Shown: positions 33,964 through 43,693, counted from the stretch's first letter. The stretch: DNA of 64,000 nucleotides from M55B112 sp964539395 (GCA_964539395.1 CAZIIU010000007.1:22121-86120), one strand, 5' to 3'. Notes: a model not told the origin generated them from the sequence alone. Numbers and translations are program-made.

Positions 33964-36474
33964 TTACTGTTCGGAATCATTTTGACTATCTGCAAGGCTT
34001 TCCGGATCACCTGAGATTCCTTCCTCCTCACCGTTATCTGACGGCACCTGGGTAGCAGCTGCGATGCTGTCACCTTCCCTAAGATTGATCAGCCGAACAC
34101 CTTGTGTGTTTCTTCCCATTACGCGTAAGAGACTGACTGACAATCGTATAGCAATTCCCGTCGTAGTGATAATCATCAGGTCATCATCATCAGTAACTGC
34201 CTTTATTGTGATCAGACTACCGGTTTTTGGTGTTATATTGATCGTTTTCACACCTTTTCCTCCCCTGTTTGTAATCCTGTACGCATCAAGGTCAGTTCGT
34301 TTCCCGAATCCATTTTCTGATACGACAAGAATATCCTGTTCTCCTTTCTTTGCTACGATCATTCCCACAACCTCATCATCAGGTCCTGCCAGGGTGATTG
34401 CCCGGACTCCTGAACCTGTTCTTCCGATCGCCCGTACCTTTGTCTCGGGAAACCTGATCGCCTTACCTGATCTGACAGCCAACATCATATCCATTGTACC
34501 ATCAGTGAGCCTGGCCTCCAGAAGCATGTCTCCTTCCCTCACATTTATTGCATTTATACCATTGGTACGTGGTCGGGAGTATGCCTCCAGGCTGGTTTTC
34601 TTGACGATCCCCTTCTTTGTGGCGAGCACGATGAAATATTTATTAATGTACTCCTCATCTTTCAGATCGCCGACTTTCAGATAGGTTCGCAATGCATCAT
34701 CAGGTTCAATATTGATCAGGTTCTGCACTGCCCTGCCCTTGGAGTTCCTGGTACCTTCAGGAATCTCATACACCTTTAACCAGAAACAACGGCCTTTGTC
34801 GGTAAAAAACAGGATGGTATTATGCATGGAGGCTGAAAACATACTTACGATTACATCTTCATCCCGTGTCGTGCTTCCTTTAGCTCCTATTCCTCCCCTG
34901 TTCTGTGTTCTGAATTCATACAGCGGAGTTCGCTTGATATATCCAAGTTTGGAAATTGTTATCACCATCTCCTCGTCTGCATAAAAGTCTTCAGGATTGA
35001 ACTCACCCTCGTCCGGAATTACCTCTGTTCTTCGCTCGTCTGCATATTTATCCCTGATTTCCAATAATTCATCCTTGATCAGTTGCATCCTGAGTGATTC
35101 ATCCGCAAGCAATTTCCTGTACCATTCGATCTGCCCGATCAGGTTATCATACTCCTCCTTCAGCTTTTCCCTTTCAAGACCAACCAGCCGTTGGAGACGC
35201 ATTTCCAGAATTGCCTTAGCCTGGATCTCAGTAAAGCCGAACTTCTCCATTAATCCTTCCTTCGCCTCTTCAGGGGTTCTGGAACCACGAATGAGTGCAA
35301 TCACCTCATCGATATGGTCGAGCGCTTTGAGGAGCCCTTCCAGTATATGGGCCCTCTTTTCTGCCTGGTCCAGCTCAAAACTGGTTCTTCTGACTATGAC
35401 ATCATGCCTGTGATTGACAAAATAATGAATGATTTGCTTCAGGTTCAAAGTTCTGGGTCTGCCGTTCACAAGTGCAATGCTATTCACATTGAAGGAAGTT
35501 TGTAAGGAGGTGTATTTCAATAGATTATTCAGAACAACATTGGCACTGGCCTCTTTTTTCAGGATAATAACTATGCGCATTCCATTGCGGTCCGACTCAT
35601 CATTGATATAAGAAATTCCCTCGATCTTCTTTTCATTGATCAGATCGGCAGTCTTGCGGATCATTTCGGCTTTATTCACAAGGTAAGGAATCTCGGTAAC
35701 AATGATCTTCTCACGGCCCGAATCCGTCACCTCTATTTCGGTCCGGGCGCGCATAAGTATTCGGCCCCTGCCGGTTTCATAGGCATCCCTGATTCCCTGT
35801 TGCCCGTAAATGATTCCACCTGTTGGAAAATCGGGAGCCTTAATGATATTGATTAGCTCGGGTATCTCAATATCTTTATTGTCAATGTATGCCACGATAG
35901 CATCTATGCTATCGCCAATATTATGTGGTGGCATATTGGTGGCCATTCCAACTGCGATTCCCGAACTACCATTCACCAGAAGAAGTGGTATCCTTGTTGG
36001 CAGTACGCTTGGTTCTTTCAGTGTATCATCGAAATTCAGCTGGAAATCAACAGTGTCTTTGTCCAGATCGATCATCACATCTTCTGCGATCTTTCTGAGT
36101 CTTGCCTCGGTGTATCGCATGGCAGCCGGACTGTCACCATCCACTGAGCCAAAGTTTCCCTGCCCGTCAACCAGCGGGTAACGCAACGACCATAGCTGTG
36201 CCATCCGAACCATGGTGTCATACACAGAACTGTCACCATGCGGATGGTATTTACCAAGGACCTCCCCTACTATTCTTGCCGATTTCTTATATGATCTGTT
36301 TGCCAGTACACCCAGTTCACGCATCCCGAACAGGACCCTCCGGTGAACGGGTTTCAATCCGTCACGCACATCAGGTAGAGCACGAGAAACAATGACCGAC
36401 ATCGAATAATCGATATAGGCCGATTTCATCTCCTCCTCAATGTTTACCCTGAGTATCTTCTCGCCTTCCGTCAT
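33964..36474 (-). CDS. gyrA: DNA gyrase subunit A
   Basis: Breakage-reunion subunit of type IIA topoisomerase that introduces negative supercoils. The catalytic tyrosine is Y121 in AAMRYTEARL. The quinolone-resistance region HGDSSVYD is wild-type at the positions corresponding to E. coli S83 and D87 (S82, D86). The C-terminal six-bladed pinwheel starts near residue 500 with the GyrA-box-like RTQNRGGIGAKG, and repeats such as GKAIRFPETKVRAIGRTGSGVRAI and GIAIRLSVSLLRVMGRNTQGVRLI. At 836 aa it is normal. The acidic tail (EEEGISGDPESLADSQNDSEQ) is typical of GyrA rather than ParC. gyrB is not nearby. It is divergent from clpC. Confidence 0.96.
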   Translation of the reverse strand: MTEGEKILRVNIEEEMKSAYIDYSMSVIVSRALPDVRDGLKPVHRRVLFGMRELGVLANRSYKKSARIVGEVLGKYHPHGDSSVYDTMVRMAQLWSLRYPLVDGQGNFGSVDGDSPAAMRYTEARLRKIAEDVMIDLDKDTVDFQLNFDDTLKEPSVLPTRIPLLLVNGSSGIAVGMATNMPPHNIGDSIDAIVAYIDNKDIEIPELINIIKAPDFPTGGIIYGQQGIRDAYETGRGRILMRARTEIEVTDSGREKIIVTEIPYLVNKAEMIRKTADLINEKKIEGISYINDESDRNGMRIVIILKKEASANVVLNNLLKYTSLQTSFNVNSIALVNGRPRTLNLKQIIHYFVNHRHDVIVRRTSFELDQAEKRAHILEGLLKALDHIDEVIALIRGSRTPEEAKEGLMEKFGFTEIQAKAILEMRLQRLVGLEREKLKEEYDNLIGQIEWYRKLLADESLRMQLIKDELLEIRDKYADERRTEVIPDEGEFNPEDFYADEEMVITISKLGYIKRTPLYEFRTQNRGGIGAKGSTTRDEDVIVSMFSASMHNTILFFTDKGRCFWLKVYEIPEGTRNSKGRAVQNLINIEPDDALRTYLKVGDLKDEEYINKYFIVLATKKGIVKKTSLEAYSRPRTNGINAINVREGDMLLEARLTDGTMDMMLAVRSGKAIRFPETKVRAIGRTGSGVRAITLAGPDDEVVGMIVAKKGEQDILVVSENGFGKRTDLDAYRITNRGGKGVKTINITPKTGSLITIKAVTDDDDLMIITTTGIAIRLSVSLLRVMGRNTQGVRLINLREGDSIAAATQVPSDNGEEEGISGDPESLADSQNDSEQ

Positions 36475-36611
36475 CTGCTATAAGTTATTAATAATCTATC
36501 AATTAAAGGTGAAATTCAAGCGGTTTAAAAACAACATACGAAGTTAAGGAATTATAATCAGAATACCTCGTTTTGAAAACTGAATTATCAACATTGAACT
36601 GTTTATATTTG

Positions 36612-36643
36612 TTGTTTGTTGTATTGGTATATTTGTAACTTTG
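36612..36643 (+). promoter_or_regulatory. Promoter of clpC
   Basis: TAACTTTG (36636-36643) fits the -7 consensus, with a TTG at 36612-36614, 21 bases upstream. A second TATATTTG at 36628-36635 overlaps. The start codon lies 41 bases further on, consistent with a short leader. Confidence 0.5.
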
Positions 36644-36645
36644 TA

Positions 36646-36662
36646 GTGTAAATTATTTACAC
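36646..36662. promoter_or_regulatory. 17-bp perfect palindrome at the clpC transcription start, candidate operator
   Basis: GTGTAAAT-T-ATTTACAC is a perfect dyad around one central base, at the expected +1 region of the clpC promoter. The TGTAA..TTACA outline resembles CRP/FNR-type sites, but no regulator is next to it. Confidence 0.5.
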
Positions 36663-36684
36663 AAAATCAGGAGAATAATAATAT

Positions 36685-39273
36685 ATGGACGCACAGTTTT
36701 CACAACGGGTAAAAGATGTATTGAGCTATAGCAAGGAGGAGGCTGTCAGACTCGGCAACTCTCACATTAGCATTGAGCACCTGTTTCTTGGTTTGTTGCG
36801 CGATGGCGAAGGCAAGGCGATTGAAACGCTGATTCTTCTCGGGGGTGAATTATATGATTTGCGCATGGCAATAGAAAAGGAGATCAGGAACGACATACCC
36901 TCCCCACTTGCCGACACAGAAAATATACCTCTTCTTAAAAGTGCAGAAAGAATTCTGAAACTGGTATACCTGGAAGCCAGGGCCATGAAGGAAAAAACTA
37001 TTTATACCACCCACCTGCTTCTTGCCATACTAAAGGATGAAAATAACCTTGTTTCCCAGTATCTGAAGGAGAATGGTATTACCTATAGTATCTTCAAGCA
37101 GGAACTCGAGCAAGTATCGCCCCAAAACAAGGCAGACTTTCCGGGAGATGAGGATGATGAACCGAAAAACCCATTCAGTGGTGGTGTCGGCGGAGGAGGT
37201 CGCGGTAGTGCGGGAGGACAGGCAAAGCCCTCCTCCGATACACCTGTACTGGATAATTTTGGAATCGATCTGACGAAAGCAGCTGAAGAGGACCGTTTGG
37301 ATCCCATCGTGGGAAGAAAAATTGAAATTGAACGTCTCGCCCAGATTCTCTCCCGGAGAAAAAAGAACAACCCGATTCTTATCGGTGAACCGGGAGTGGG
37401 TAAATCAGCCATTGCTGAGGGACTTGCCCTGAGGATCGTCCAGAGGAAAGTCTCCAGGGTGCTATTCGACAAGCGAGTGGTTACCCTCGATCTGGCATCT
37501 ATCGTCGCCGGTACCAAATACAGGGGACAGTTTGAGGAGCGGATGAAAGCCATACTGAATGAGCTAAACAAGAACTCAAACATCATTCTCTTTATTGATG
37601 AAATACATACCATTGTCGGGGCCGGGGGTGCTACCGGTTCCCTCGATGCAGCCAACATGCTTAAACCCGCACTGGCACGTGGAGAAATACAATGCATTGG
37701 CGCTACCACGCTCGATGAATACAGGCAACATATCGAAAAGGATGGTGCCCTGGAAAGAAGGTTCCAGAAGGTAATGGTCGAGCCAACATCTGTTGAGGAG
37801 ACCATCGATATACTCAACAATATCAAAGAACGATACGAAGAACACCACAATGTGATCTATACCGACGACGCCATTGACGCTTGCGTGAAACTAACACAGC
37901 GTTATATCAGCGACAGGCATCTTCCCGACAAGGCGATTGATGCGCTTGACGAATCGGGTTCGCGCGTACATATTTCCAATATTGTAGTTCCTGAACGCAT
38001 CGTTCAGCTTGAGGAGGAGATGGAAAAAACGAAACAGGAGAAGATCCAGGCAGTAAAAAATCAGAACTTTGAAAAGGCTGCCAGTTTCAGGGACCGTGAG
38101 AAAGAGTTACTCGAATTGCTGGATTCTGAAAAAAGGAAATGGGAAAAAGAACTTGCCCTTAACCGGGAAACAGTTGACGAAGAGAAAGTGGCTGAAGTGG
38201 TCGCAATGATGACAGGTGTCCCGGTACAGCGGATTGCCCAGGCGGAGGGAACACGCCTGCTTTTCATGGCTGAAGAACTCAAAGGTAGCGTAATTGGACA
38301 GGATGAAGCAATTGGAAAAGTTGTGAAATCCATCCAGCGGAACCGGGCCGGTCTGAAGGATCCGAACAAACCCATCGGAACATTCGTTTTTCTCGGACCC
38401 ACGGGTGTTGGTAAAACCCAGCTTGCCAAGATACTCGCCAAGTATCTGTTCGACACAGTCGATAACCTTATCAGGCTCGATATGAGCGAGTATATGGAAA
38501 AATTCTCTGTTTCCAGGCTCATGGGGGCTCCTCCGGGATATGTCGGATATGAAGAAGGAGGACAACTCACCGAAAAGGTAAGGCGTAAACCATATGCCGT
38601 TATACTGCTCGATGAGATTGAAAAGGCTCACCCCGATATCTTTAACATCCTTCTCCAGGTACTCGATGAGGGTCATCTTACGGACGGTCTTGGACGCAGG
38701 GTCGATTTCAGAAATACGATCGTTATCATGACCTCCAATATCGGTAGCCGTGAAATCAAGGATTTCGGTCAGGGGGTTGGATTTGCAACAAAGGCCAAGC
38801 AAAGTGCAGCAAATGAATATACCAAGGCTGTCATTCAGAAGGCACTTAAACGTGCATTTGCACCGGAATTTCTGAACCGCATCGATGATGTGGTCCTGTT
38901 CAACACGCTCACCCGTGAGGATATTCACCAAATTATTGATATCGAGTTACAGGGACTTTACGACCGTGTTAAAATCCTCGGATATGAAATAAGTCTTTCA
39001 GATGAAGCCAAAGATTTTGTACTTGAAAAAGGATACGATATTCAGTTTGGAGCAAGACCACTAAAAAGAGCTATCCAAAAGTATCTTGAAGATCCTATGG
39101 CGGAGGCTATCATAAAGGGCTCAATATCGGAGGGCGACAGGCTCATTGTTGATTTTGACAAGGATAAGGAGGAAATTGTTGTTGAGATAAGCCCTTCTTC
39201 CAATGCGCTTCCTGAGGCCGGTAAGGAGCTTCCTGAAGCAGAAAAGAAGAATCTCGATAAGAAAAAAGAATAG
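36685..39273 (+). CDS. clpC: ATP-dependent Clp protease ATP-binding subunit ClpC
   Basis: Hsp100 unfoldase that feeds substrates to ClpP. The Clp N-domain is at 1-150 (QRVKDVLSYSKEEAVRLGNSHISIEHL). A glycine-rich linker (GGVGGGGRGSAGG) precedes the first AAA+ domain with Walker A GEPGVGKS (about 235) and Walker B LFIDEIHT. A UVR-like coiled coil at about 440-480 (EKIQAVKNQNFEKAASFRDREKEL) distinguishes ClpC from ClpB, whose middle domain is much longer. The second AAA+ has GPTGVGKT (about 571) and ILLDEIEKAH. At 862 aa the length suits ClpC. A dyad-symmetric site sits at the promoter. Converges with rimO with six bases between stops. Confidence 0.94.
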   Translation: MDAQFSQRVKDVLSYSKEEAVRLGNSHISIEHLFLGLLRDGEGKAIETLILLGGELYDLRMAIEKEIRNDIPSPLADTENIPLLKSAERILKLVYLEARAMKEKTIYTTHLLLAILKDENNLVSQYLKENGITYSIFKQELEQVSPQNKADFPGDEDDEPKNPFSGGVGGGGRGSAGGQAKPSSDTPVLDNFGIDLTKAAEEDRLDPIVGRKIEIERLAQILSRRKKNNPILIGEPGVGKSAIAEGLALRIVQRKVSRVLFDKRVVTLDLASIVAGTKYRGQFEERMKAILNELNKNSNIILFIDEIHTIVGAGGATGSLDAANMLKPALARGEIQCIGATTLDEYRQHIEKDGALERRFQKVMVEPTSVEETIDILNNIKERYEEHHNVIYTDDAIDACVKLTQRYISDRHLPDKAIDALDESGSRVHISNIVVPERIVQLEEEMEKTKQEKIQAVKNQNFEKAASFRDREKELLELLDSEKRKWEKELALNRETVDEEKVAEVVAMMTGVPVQRIAQAEGTRLLFMAEELKGSVIGQDEAIGKVVKSIQRNRAGLKDPNKPIGTFVFLGPTGVGKTQLAKILAKYLFDTVDNLIRLDMSEYMEKFSVSRLMGAPPGYVGYEEGGQLTEKVRRKPYAVILLDEIEKAHPDIFNILLQVLDEGHLTDGLGRRVDFRNTIVIMTSNIGSREIKDFGQGVGFATKAKQSAANEYTKAVIQKALKRAFAPEFLNRIDDVVLFNTLTREDIHQIIDIELQGLYDRVKILGYEISLSDEAKDFVLEKGYDIQFGARPLKRAIQKYLEDPMAEAIIKGSISEGDRLIVDFDKDKEEIVVEISPSSNALPEAGKELPEAEKKNLDKKKE

Positions 39274-39279
39274 GTTCTG

Positions 39280-40572
39280 TCAAAGCTGACCGACAACTTT
39301 TCCGAACAGATCAAATTCATTTGCATCAGTGATCATCACCTGGTAGAACTCCCCTATCTCCAGCGATAATGCTTTACTAACCAGGACTTCATTGTCCACT
39401 TCGGGTGAATCATGTTCCGTGCGACCGGAATAATAGTCCGGCTCCTCTTTGTCAATCAGCACCTTCAATGTTTTGCCGATCTTTTTATTATTCATATCCT
39501 GGGAGATATTTTGCTGCAGTTCCATAATCCTGTCGGTGCGGTACTGTTTGATATCTTCCGGAACATCATCGGCCAATCCAACTGCTGGTGTATCTTCTTC
39601 ATGTGAATATGGGAATACTCCCAGCCGTTCGAACCTGAATGCTTTCAAAAAACTGTAGAGTTCCTCAAACTCCTCATTTGTCTCACCCGGGAAACCTGTC
39701 ATCACCGTTGTCCTGATTGCTACACCCGGGACACTCCTCCTCAGAAGATTCAACAATGCCTCGAGCTTGTCGCGGTTATGTCCCCTGTTCATCGCCGTGA
39801 GGATTCTGCTGTTAATGTGCTGAATGGGTATATCAAGGTAGTTGCAGATTTTTGGATTACCTGCCATCATTCCTACAACCGTCTCCGGAAATCCGGTCGG
39901 ATAGGCATAGTGCATTCTTATCCAATCAATATTTTCAATTTCACTGAGCTTGTCCAGCAACTCAGGCAACATTTTTTTACCACCCAGATCCATTCCATAA
40001 CTGGTAAGATCCTGGGCAACCAAAATGAGTTCTCTGACACCGCCACCTGCCAGGTTCCGTGCTTCGTCCAGCAGGGCATCAACGGACTTTGAGCGTTGCG
40101 GTCCCCTGATACCCGGGATAGCACAGAAAGCGCAACGCCGGTCACAACCCTCCGATATCTTCAGGAAGGCATAATGGAAGGGCGTGGTAACAAATCGGCT
40201 GTTGGTCTGGGCGTCGTGGTATTCGGATCCGATGGAACGGACTATTTCCTTGTGATCCCATACACCAAAGTAATGATCAACCTCGGGTATCTCATTTTTT
40301 AGATCTGACATATATCTCTCACTCAGGCAGCCCATTACGATAAGCTTACCAAGTCTTCCTGTTTTTTTCTGTTCGGCATAGTGGAGAATGGTCCCGATCG
40401 ACTCTTCTTTCGCATCGAGTATGAACCCACACGTGTTGAGGATCACAACATCAGCAGAAATATCTTTATCATCATGATAAATGTTGTGTCCGTTTAATTG
40501 AAACTGGCGAAGAAGATACTCCGAATCTACCAGGTTCTTTGAACAACCCAATGTTATAATGTTAATGGTCAT
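39280..40572 (-). CDS. rimO: Ribosomal protein uS12 methylthiotransferase
   Basis: Radical SAM enzyme that methylthiolates the conserved aspartate of ribosomal protein S12. The N-terminal UPF0004 domain has cluster cysteines C10, C48 and C82. The radical SAM motif is C143-x3-C147-x2-C150. A C-terminal TRAM domain is present (TLKVLIDKEEPDYYSGRT). The segments KISEGCDRRCAFCAIPGIRGPQRS and QDLTSYG separate RimO from MiaB. Its ATG overlaps the ftsY stop as a 4-base ATGA, so it is translationally coupled to ftsY. Confidence 0.95.
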   Translation of the reverse strand: MTINIITLGCSKNLVDSEYLLRQFQLNGHNIYHDDKDISADVVILNTCGFILDAKEESIGTILHYAEQKKTGRLGKLIVMGCLSERYMSDLKNEIPEVDHYFGVWDHKEIVRSIGSEYHDAQTNSRFVTTPFHYAFLKISEGCDRRCAFCAIPGIRGPQRSKSVDALLDEARNLAGGGVRELILVAQDLTSYGMDLGGKKMLPELLDKLSEIENIDWIRMHYAYPTGFPETVVGMMAGNPKICNYLDIPIQHINSRILTAMNRGHNRDKLEALLNLLRRSVPGVAIRTTVMTGFPGETNEEFEELYSFLKAFRFERLGVFPYSHEEDTPAVGLADDVPEDIKQYRTDRIMELQQNISQDMNNKKIGKTLKVLIDKEEPDYYSGRTEHDSPEVDNEVLVSKALSLEIGEFYQVMITDANEFDLFGKVVGQL

Positions 40573-41510
40573 CCGAAAAGTGTTTCCACAAAAACCTCAC
40601 GGTCGAAAACCTGAAGATCTTCCATCTTCTCTCCTATTCCTATATACTTAACCGGGATCCTGAACTGATCTGATATACCCAAAACTACTCCACCCTTTGC
40701 AGTTCCGTCCAGCTTGGTGAGTGCAAGTGCATTCACTTCTGTCGCGGCGGTAAACTGCCGTGCCTGTTCAAAAGCGTTCTGACCTGTAGAGCCGTCGAGA
40801 ATGAGAAGGATTTCATGGGGAGCGTCAGGCACTACCTTTTGCATTACCCGCTTAATCTTGGTCAGCTCATTCATCAGGTTAATCTTGTTATGTAATCTTC
40901 CTGCTGTATCAATGATCACAACATCCGCATTTCTGGATTTTGCTGATGAAAGTGTGTCAAATGCCACAGATGCCGGGTCGGCACCCATACCCTGACTGAT
41001 AAGTTCAACACCCACGCGGTCTGCCCATATACTGATCTGCTCCACAGCTGCAGCCCTGAATGTATCTGCTGCTCCCAGGATCACCTTTTTCCCGGCATTT
41101 TTGAAATGATAAGCCAGCTTACCGATCGTTGTGGTCTTACCAACACCATTAACACCAACTACCATGATGACATAAGGTTTGGCAGGAAGCGCTGTACCAA
41201 AATCCTTGATGTCATCATTGCTGTTCTCAGCAAGCATTTCAACAATCTCATCACGCAGTATCTTGTTTAATTCAGCAGTATTCATGTATCTCTCCCTGGA
41301 TACTCGCTCTTCGATCCGCGAAATAATACGCAGTGTGGTATCAACCCCTACATCGGATGTGATCAGGGCCTCCTCGAGATTATCAAGAACCTCATCGTCT
41401 ACCTTAGACTTTCCTACTACAGCCCTCGAAAGCTTCCTGAATACACTTTCGCGTGTTTTCTCCAGGCCCTTGTCAAGCCCTTTCTTCCTCTCTCGTGAAA
41501 GCAGCCCCAT
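40569..41510 (-). CDS. ftsY: Signal recognition particle receptor FtsY
   Basis: SRP-receptor GTPase that docks ribosome-nascent chains at the membrane. The N-domain (about 20-90) is followed by the G-domain: G1 GVNGVGKTTT (119-128), the DTFRAAA insertion-box start, G3 DTAGR, and TKLDGTAKGG near the end. The acidic A-domain of E. coli is nearly absent, as in many Bacteroidota; the short N-terminus MGLLSRERKKGLDKGLEKTRES is basic and may itself contact lipid. Preceded by the ribosomal-protein genes and an intervening weak terminator; overlaps rimO by 4 bases. Confidence 0.96.
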   Translation of the reverse strand: MGLLSRERKKGLDKGLEKTRESVFRKLSRAVVGKSKVDDEVLDNLEEALITSDVGVDTTLRIISRIEERVSRERYMNTAELNKILRDEIVEMLAENSNDDIKDFGTALPAKPYVIMVVGVNGVGKTTTIGKLAYHFKNAGKKVILGAADTFRAAAVEQISIWADRVGVELISQGMGADPASVAFDTLSSAKSRNADVVIIDTAGRLHNKINLMNELTKIKRVMQKVVPDAPHEILLILDGSTGQNAFEQARQFTAATEVNALALTKLDGTAKGGVVLGISDQFRIPVKYIGIGEKMEDLQVFDREVFVETLFG

Positions 41511-41572
41511 GGTTTATCTGAAATAATTCCCCACTTGGTGCAGGGTTTGTGTTAAAGAATTGATATTAACAG

Positions 41573-41604
41573 AAAAAAAAACTTTCCGTTTAAAGAAAGC
41601 TTTT
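41573..41604 (-). terminator. Weak intrinsic terminator between DUF4295 and ftsY
   Basis: On the minus strand an AAAGCTTTC stem pairs with GAAAGTTTT (one G-T pair) and is followed by a run of nine T. It would partly separate the ribosomal genes from ftsY-rimO, tuning their ratio. Confidence 0.55.
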
Positions 41605-41629
41605 CTCGATAACATGATATGAAAATCTA

Positions 41630-41785
41630 TTATTGCTTTTCGAAAAAATCTTTGACATGATCATTATGTACGACCATCTCATCGAACATATAAGCGCCTG
41701 TCTTGGGCGATTTTACCATCCTGACACATTTGGTAAAAACTCTTCCCTCTCCCTTTTGTAATGATGCAACAACCTTCTTTGCCAT
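41630..41785 (-). CDS. DUF4295 small basic protein
   Basis: A 51-residue protein starting MAKKVVASLQKGEGRVFTKC and ending DFFEKQ. This tiny protein is conserved directly after rpmG in Bacteroidota. It is Lys/Arg-rich in the first half and acidic in the second. By position and size it may be ribosome-associated, but its function is unknown. It is only 10 bases from the L33 gene, in the same transcript. Confidence 0.82.
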   Translation of the reverse strand: MAKKVVASLQKGEGRVFTKCVRMVKSPKTGAYMFDEMVVHNDHVKDFFEKQ

Positions 41786-41795
41786 AATATATATT

Positions 41796-41984
41796 TTATT
41801 TTATCTCCTTGTGTACCGTTACTTTCCTGAGTATAGGGTTATACTTTTTAATTTCCAGACGGTCTGGCGTATTCTTCCTGTTCTTTGTGGTTATATAGCG
41901 CGATGTTCCTGGCATACCACTCTCTTTGTGCTCTGTACACTCCAGAATTACCTGTATCCTGTTTCCTTTGCCTTTCTTAGCCAT
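41796..41984 (-). CDS. rpmG: Ribosomal protein bL33
   Basis: 62 aa, starting MAKKGKGNRIQVILECTEHK and containing SRYITTKNRKNTPDRLEIKKYNP, the L33 signature. It has only one cysteine, so this is the zinc-free (C-minus) form of L33. Situated between rpmB and the DUF4295 gene with gaps of 17 and 10 bases. Confidence 0.96.
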   Translation of the reverse strand: MAKKGKGNRIQVILECTEHKESGMPGTSRYITTKNRKNTPDRLEIKKYNPILRKVTVHKEIK

Positions 41985-42001
41985 TTTTTACGATTATAAA
42001 A

Positions 42002-42244
42002 TTAATATGATGTAAGATAGCCCTTCTCCTTCGCCTCTTTCAGACATGCATTCAGACCGATCTTACTGATCTTACGAATGCCTTGGGCAGATACACGCAA
42101 TTTGATATAGCGATCCTCTTCCGGAAGGAAGAACTTCTTATCAAATAAATTAGGGTAGAACTTGCGCCTTGTTCTTCTCTTCGAGTGGGATACATTGTTT
42201 CCCGATATTGGTTTTTTACCTGTAATCTGACAAACTCTGGCCAT
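42002..42244 (-). CDS. rpmB: Ribosomal protein bL28
   Basis: 80 aa, starting MARVCQITGKKPISGNNVSHSKRRTRRKFYPNL, the classic L28 N-terminus, and ending with the LRVSAQGIRKISKIGL helix. First gene of the minus-strand rpmB-rpmG-DUF4295-ftsY-rimO cluster. Its promoter lies just upstream. Confidence 0.97.
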   Translation of the reverse strand: MARVCQITGKKPISGNNVSHSKRRTRRKFYPNLFDKKFFLPEEDRYIKLRVSAQGIRKISKIGLNACLKEAKEKGYLTSY

Positions 42245-42282
42245 TTTCTTAACGATTTCTGTTCATTTTCACTAGCGAGGCG

Positions 42283-42314
42283 CAAAGTACGTGATTTTAT
42301 TTCAAAAATTCAAA
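42283..42314 (-). promoter_or_regulatory. Promoter-like element upstream of rpmB
   Basis: On the minus strand TTTG (42311-42314) lies 21 bases before TACTTTG (42283-42289), close to the -33/-7 pair though the -7 has one base fewer between TA and TTTG. Confidence 0.4.
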
Positions 42315-42445
42315 CTTTTGTTCTAAAAAAACACTCAGTTATTAACAATGGTTTAAATTAAGTAATAAACTGGATGTTACCGAAATATAAGTTTCTTCGA
42401 ATGATAAAACCCTCAAGTTATTAGCGGCTGAATTCATCCTTTTTT

Positions 42446-43693
42446 TCAAGTAAGCTTTTTTGCAATCAGTTTTCTTAACAGCCCTATACCCATCATGCTG
42501 GCCTGCTCAATGATCAGCTCCCTGTGTCCTCCGAATCTGAATTTCTTACTGTACATCTGATCCCTCCAGGCAACTGAGATCCATACCATTCCTACGGGCT
42601 TTTCTGTTGTCCCTCCATCCGGACCAGCAATTCCGGAGGTTGCCACTGCAGTTTCCGTATTGAATTTCTCAATCGCTCCTTTTACCATCGCTTCAACCAC
42701 TTCCCTGCTCACCGCCCCATGCTTCTCAATAAGTTTCTTATCCACATTCAGTTCCTGAGATTTAATCAGGTTACTGTAGGCGATCAAGGAACCTTTGAAA
42801 TAGGCTGAGCTTCCCGGAACGGATGTGATCAGCCTGGCAATATTACCTCCGGTGCAACTCTCTGCGGTTGACAAAGTTAGGTCCTTTGATCTGAGTAATG
42901 TACCGACCGCCTCTTCAAGCAGGACATCATCAAACCCATAAATATGCTCGGATATAATCTCCTGCAACGCATCAATTTTTTCCTTCAGCAGCTGATCTGC
43001 TTTTTCTGTACATAATCCCATTGCAGTAAGCCGCAGCCTGACAATTCCCGGTCTGGGAAGATAGGCCAGTTTCATGCAATCGGGCAGACCACTCTCCCAA
43101 TCACCAATCATCTCAGCAAGGTATGATTCCGGAACACCATGAGTCATGATGGTTTTGTGAACAAGGGCAGGCATTCCCATCAGGCCTGTCATGGCAGGCA
43201 AAAGCTGCTCCAGCAACATGGGTTTCATCTCATAAGGTATCCCGGGCATTGAAACAATATTAGTGTTTTCTTTTGTGAACCACATCCCCGGAGCTGTTCC
43301 ATGATTATTTTTAAGTATTCTGCAATTTTCCGGCAGCATTGCCTGTCTGCGGTTGGAATCGATCATTAGCCTCCCGCGTTTTCTAAAAAAAACTTCGATA
43401 GTCGCCAGTACCTCCCGGTTAAGTACAAGCTTGGTCCCGAAGAACCGGGCCAGTACATCCTTTGTCACATCATCCTTTGTGGGTCCCAACCCCCCTGTCA
43501 TTAAAATCAGATCAACTTTACCTGTCAACCTGTCGATCGTACCTGTAATATGTTCACCTGTATCAGAGATGCTTACCAATTCGTAGACATGAACCCCCAT
43601 AGAAGTAAGCTGTCTTGATATCCAAACCGAATTGGTGTCTGTGATCTGTCCGATAAGTATCTCATCCCCGATTGTTACAATTGCTGCTTCCAT
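42446..43693 (-). CDS. cinA: CinA-family protein with NMN deamidase domain
   Basis: Two domains. The N-terminal MoaB/MogA-like domain (about 1-170; EAAIVTIGDEILIGQITDTNS and LILMTGGLGPTKDDVT) corresponds to COG1058, linked to ADP-ribose pyrophosphatase activity in relatives. The C-terminal CinA domain (about 255-410; LSTAESCTGGNIARLIT, ATSGIAGPDGGT) deamidates nicotinamide mononucleotide in NAD recycling. At 415 aa it is full length. It lies 41 bases downstream of the M48 protease gene in the same direction. Confidence 0.94.
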   Translation of the reverse strand: MEAAIVTIGDEILIGQITDTNSVWISRQLTSMGVHVYELVSISDTGEHITGTIDRLTGKVDLILMTGGLGPTKDDVTKDVLARFFGTKLVLNREVLATIEVFFRKRGRLMIDSNRRQAMLPENCRILKNNHGTAPGMWFTKENTNIVSMPGIPYEMKPMLLEQLLPAMTGLMGMPALVHKTIMTHGVPESYLAEMIGDWESGLPDCMKLAYLPRPGIVRLRLTAMGLCTEKADQLLKEKIDALQEIISEHIYGFDDVLLEEAVGTLLRSKDLTLSTAESCTGGNIARLITSVPGSSAYFKGSLIAYSNLIKSQELNVDKKLIEKHGAVSREVVEAMVKGAIEKFNTETAVATSGIAGPDGGTTEKPVGMVWISVAWRDQMYSKKFRFGGHRELIIEQASMMGIGLLRKLIAKKLT

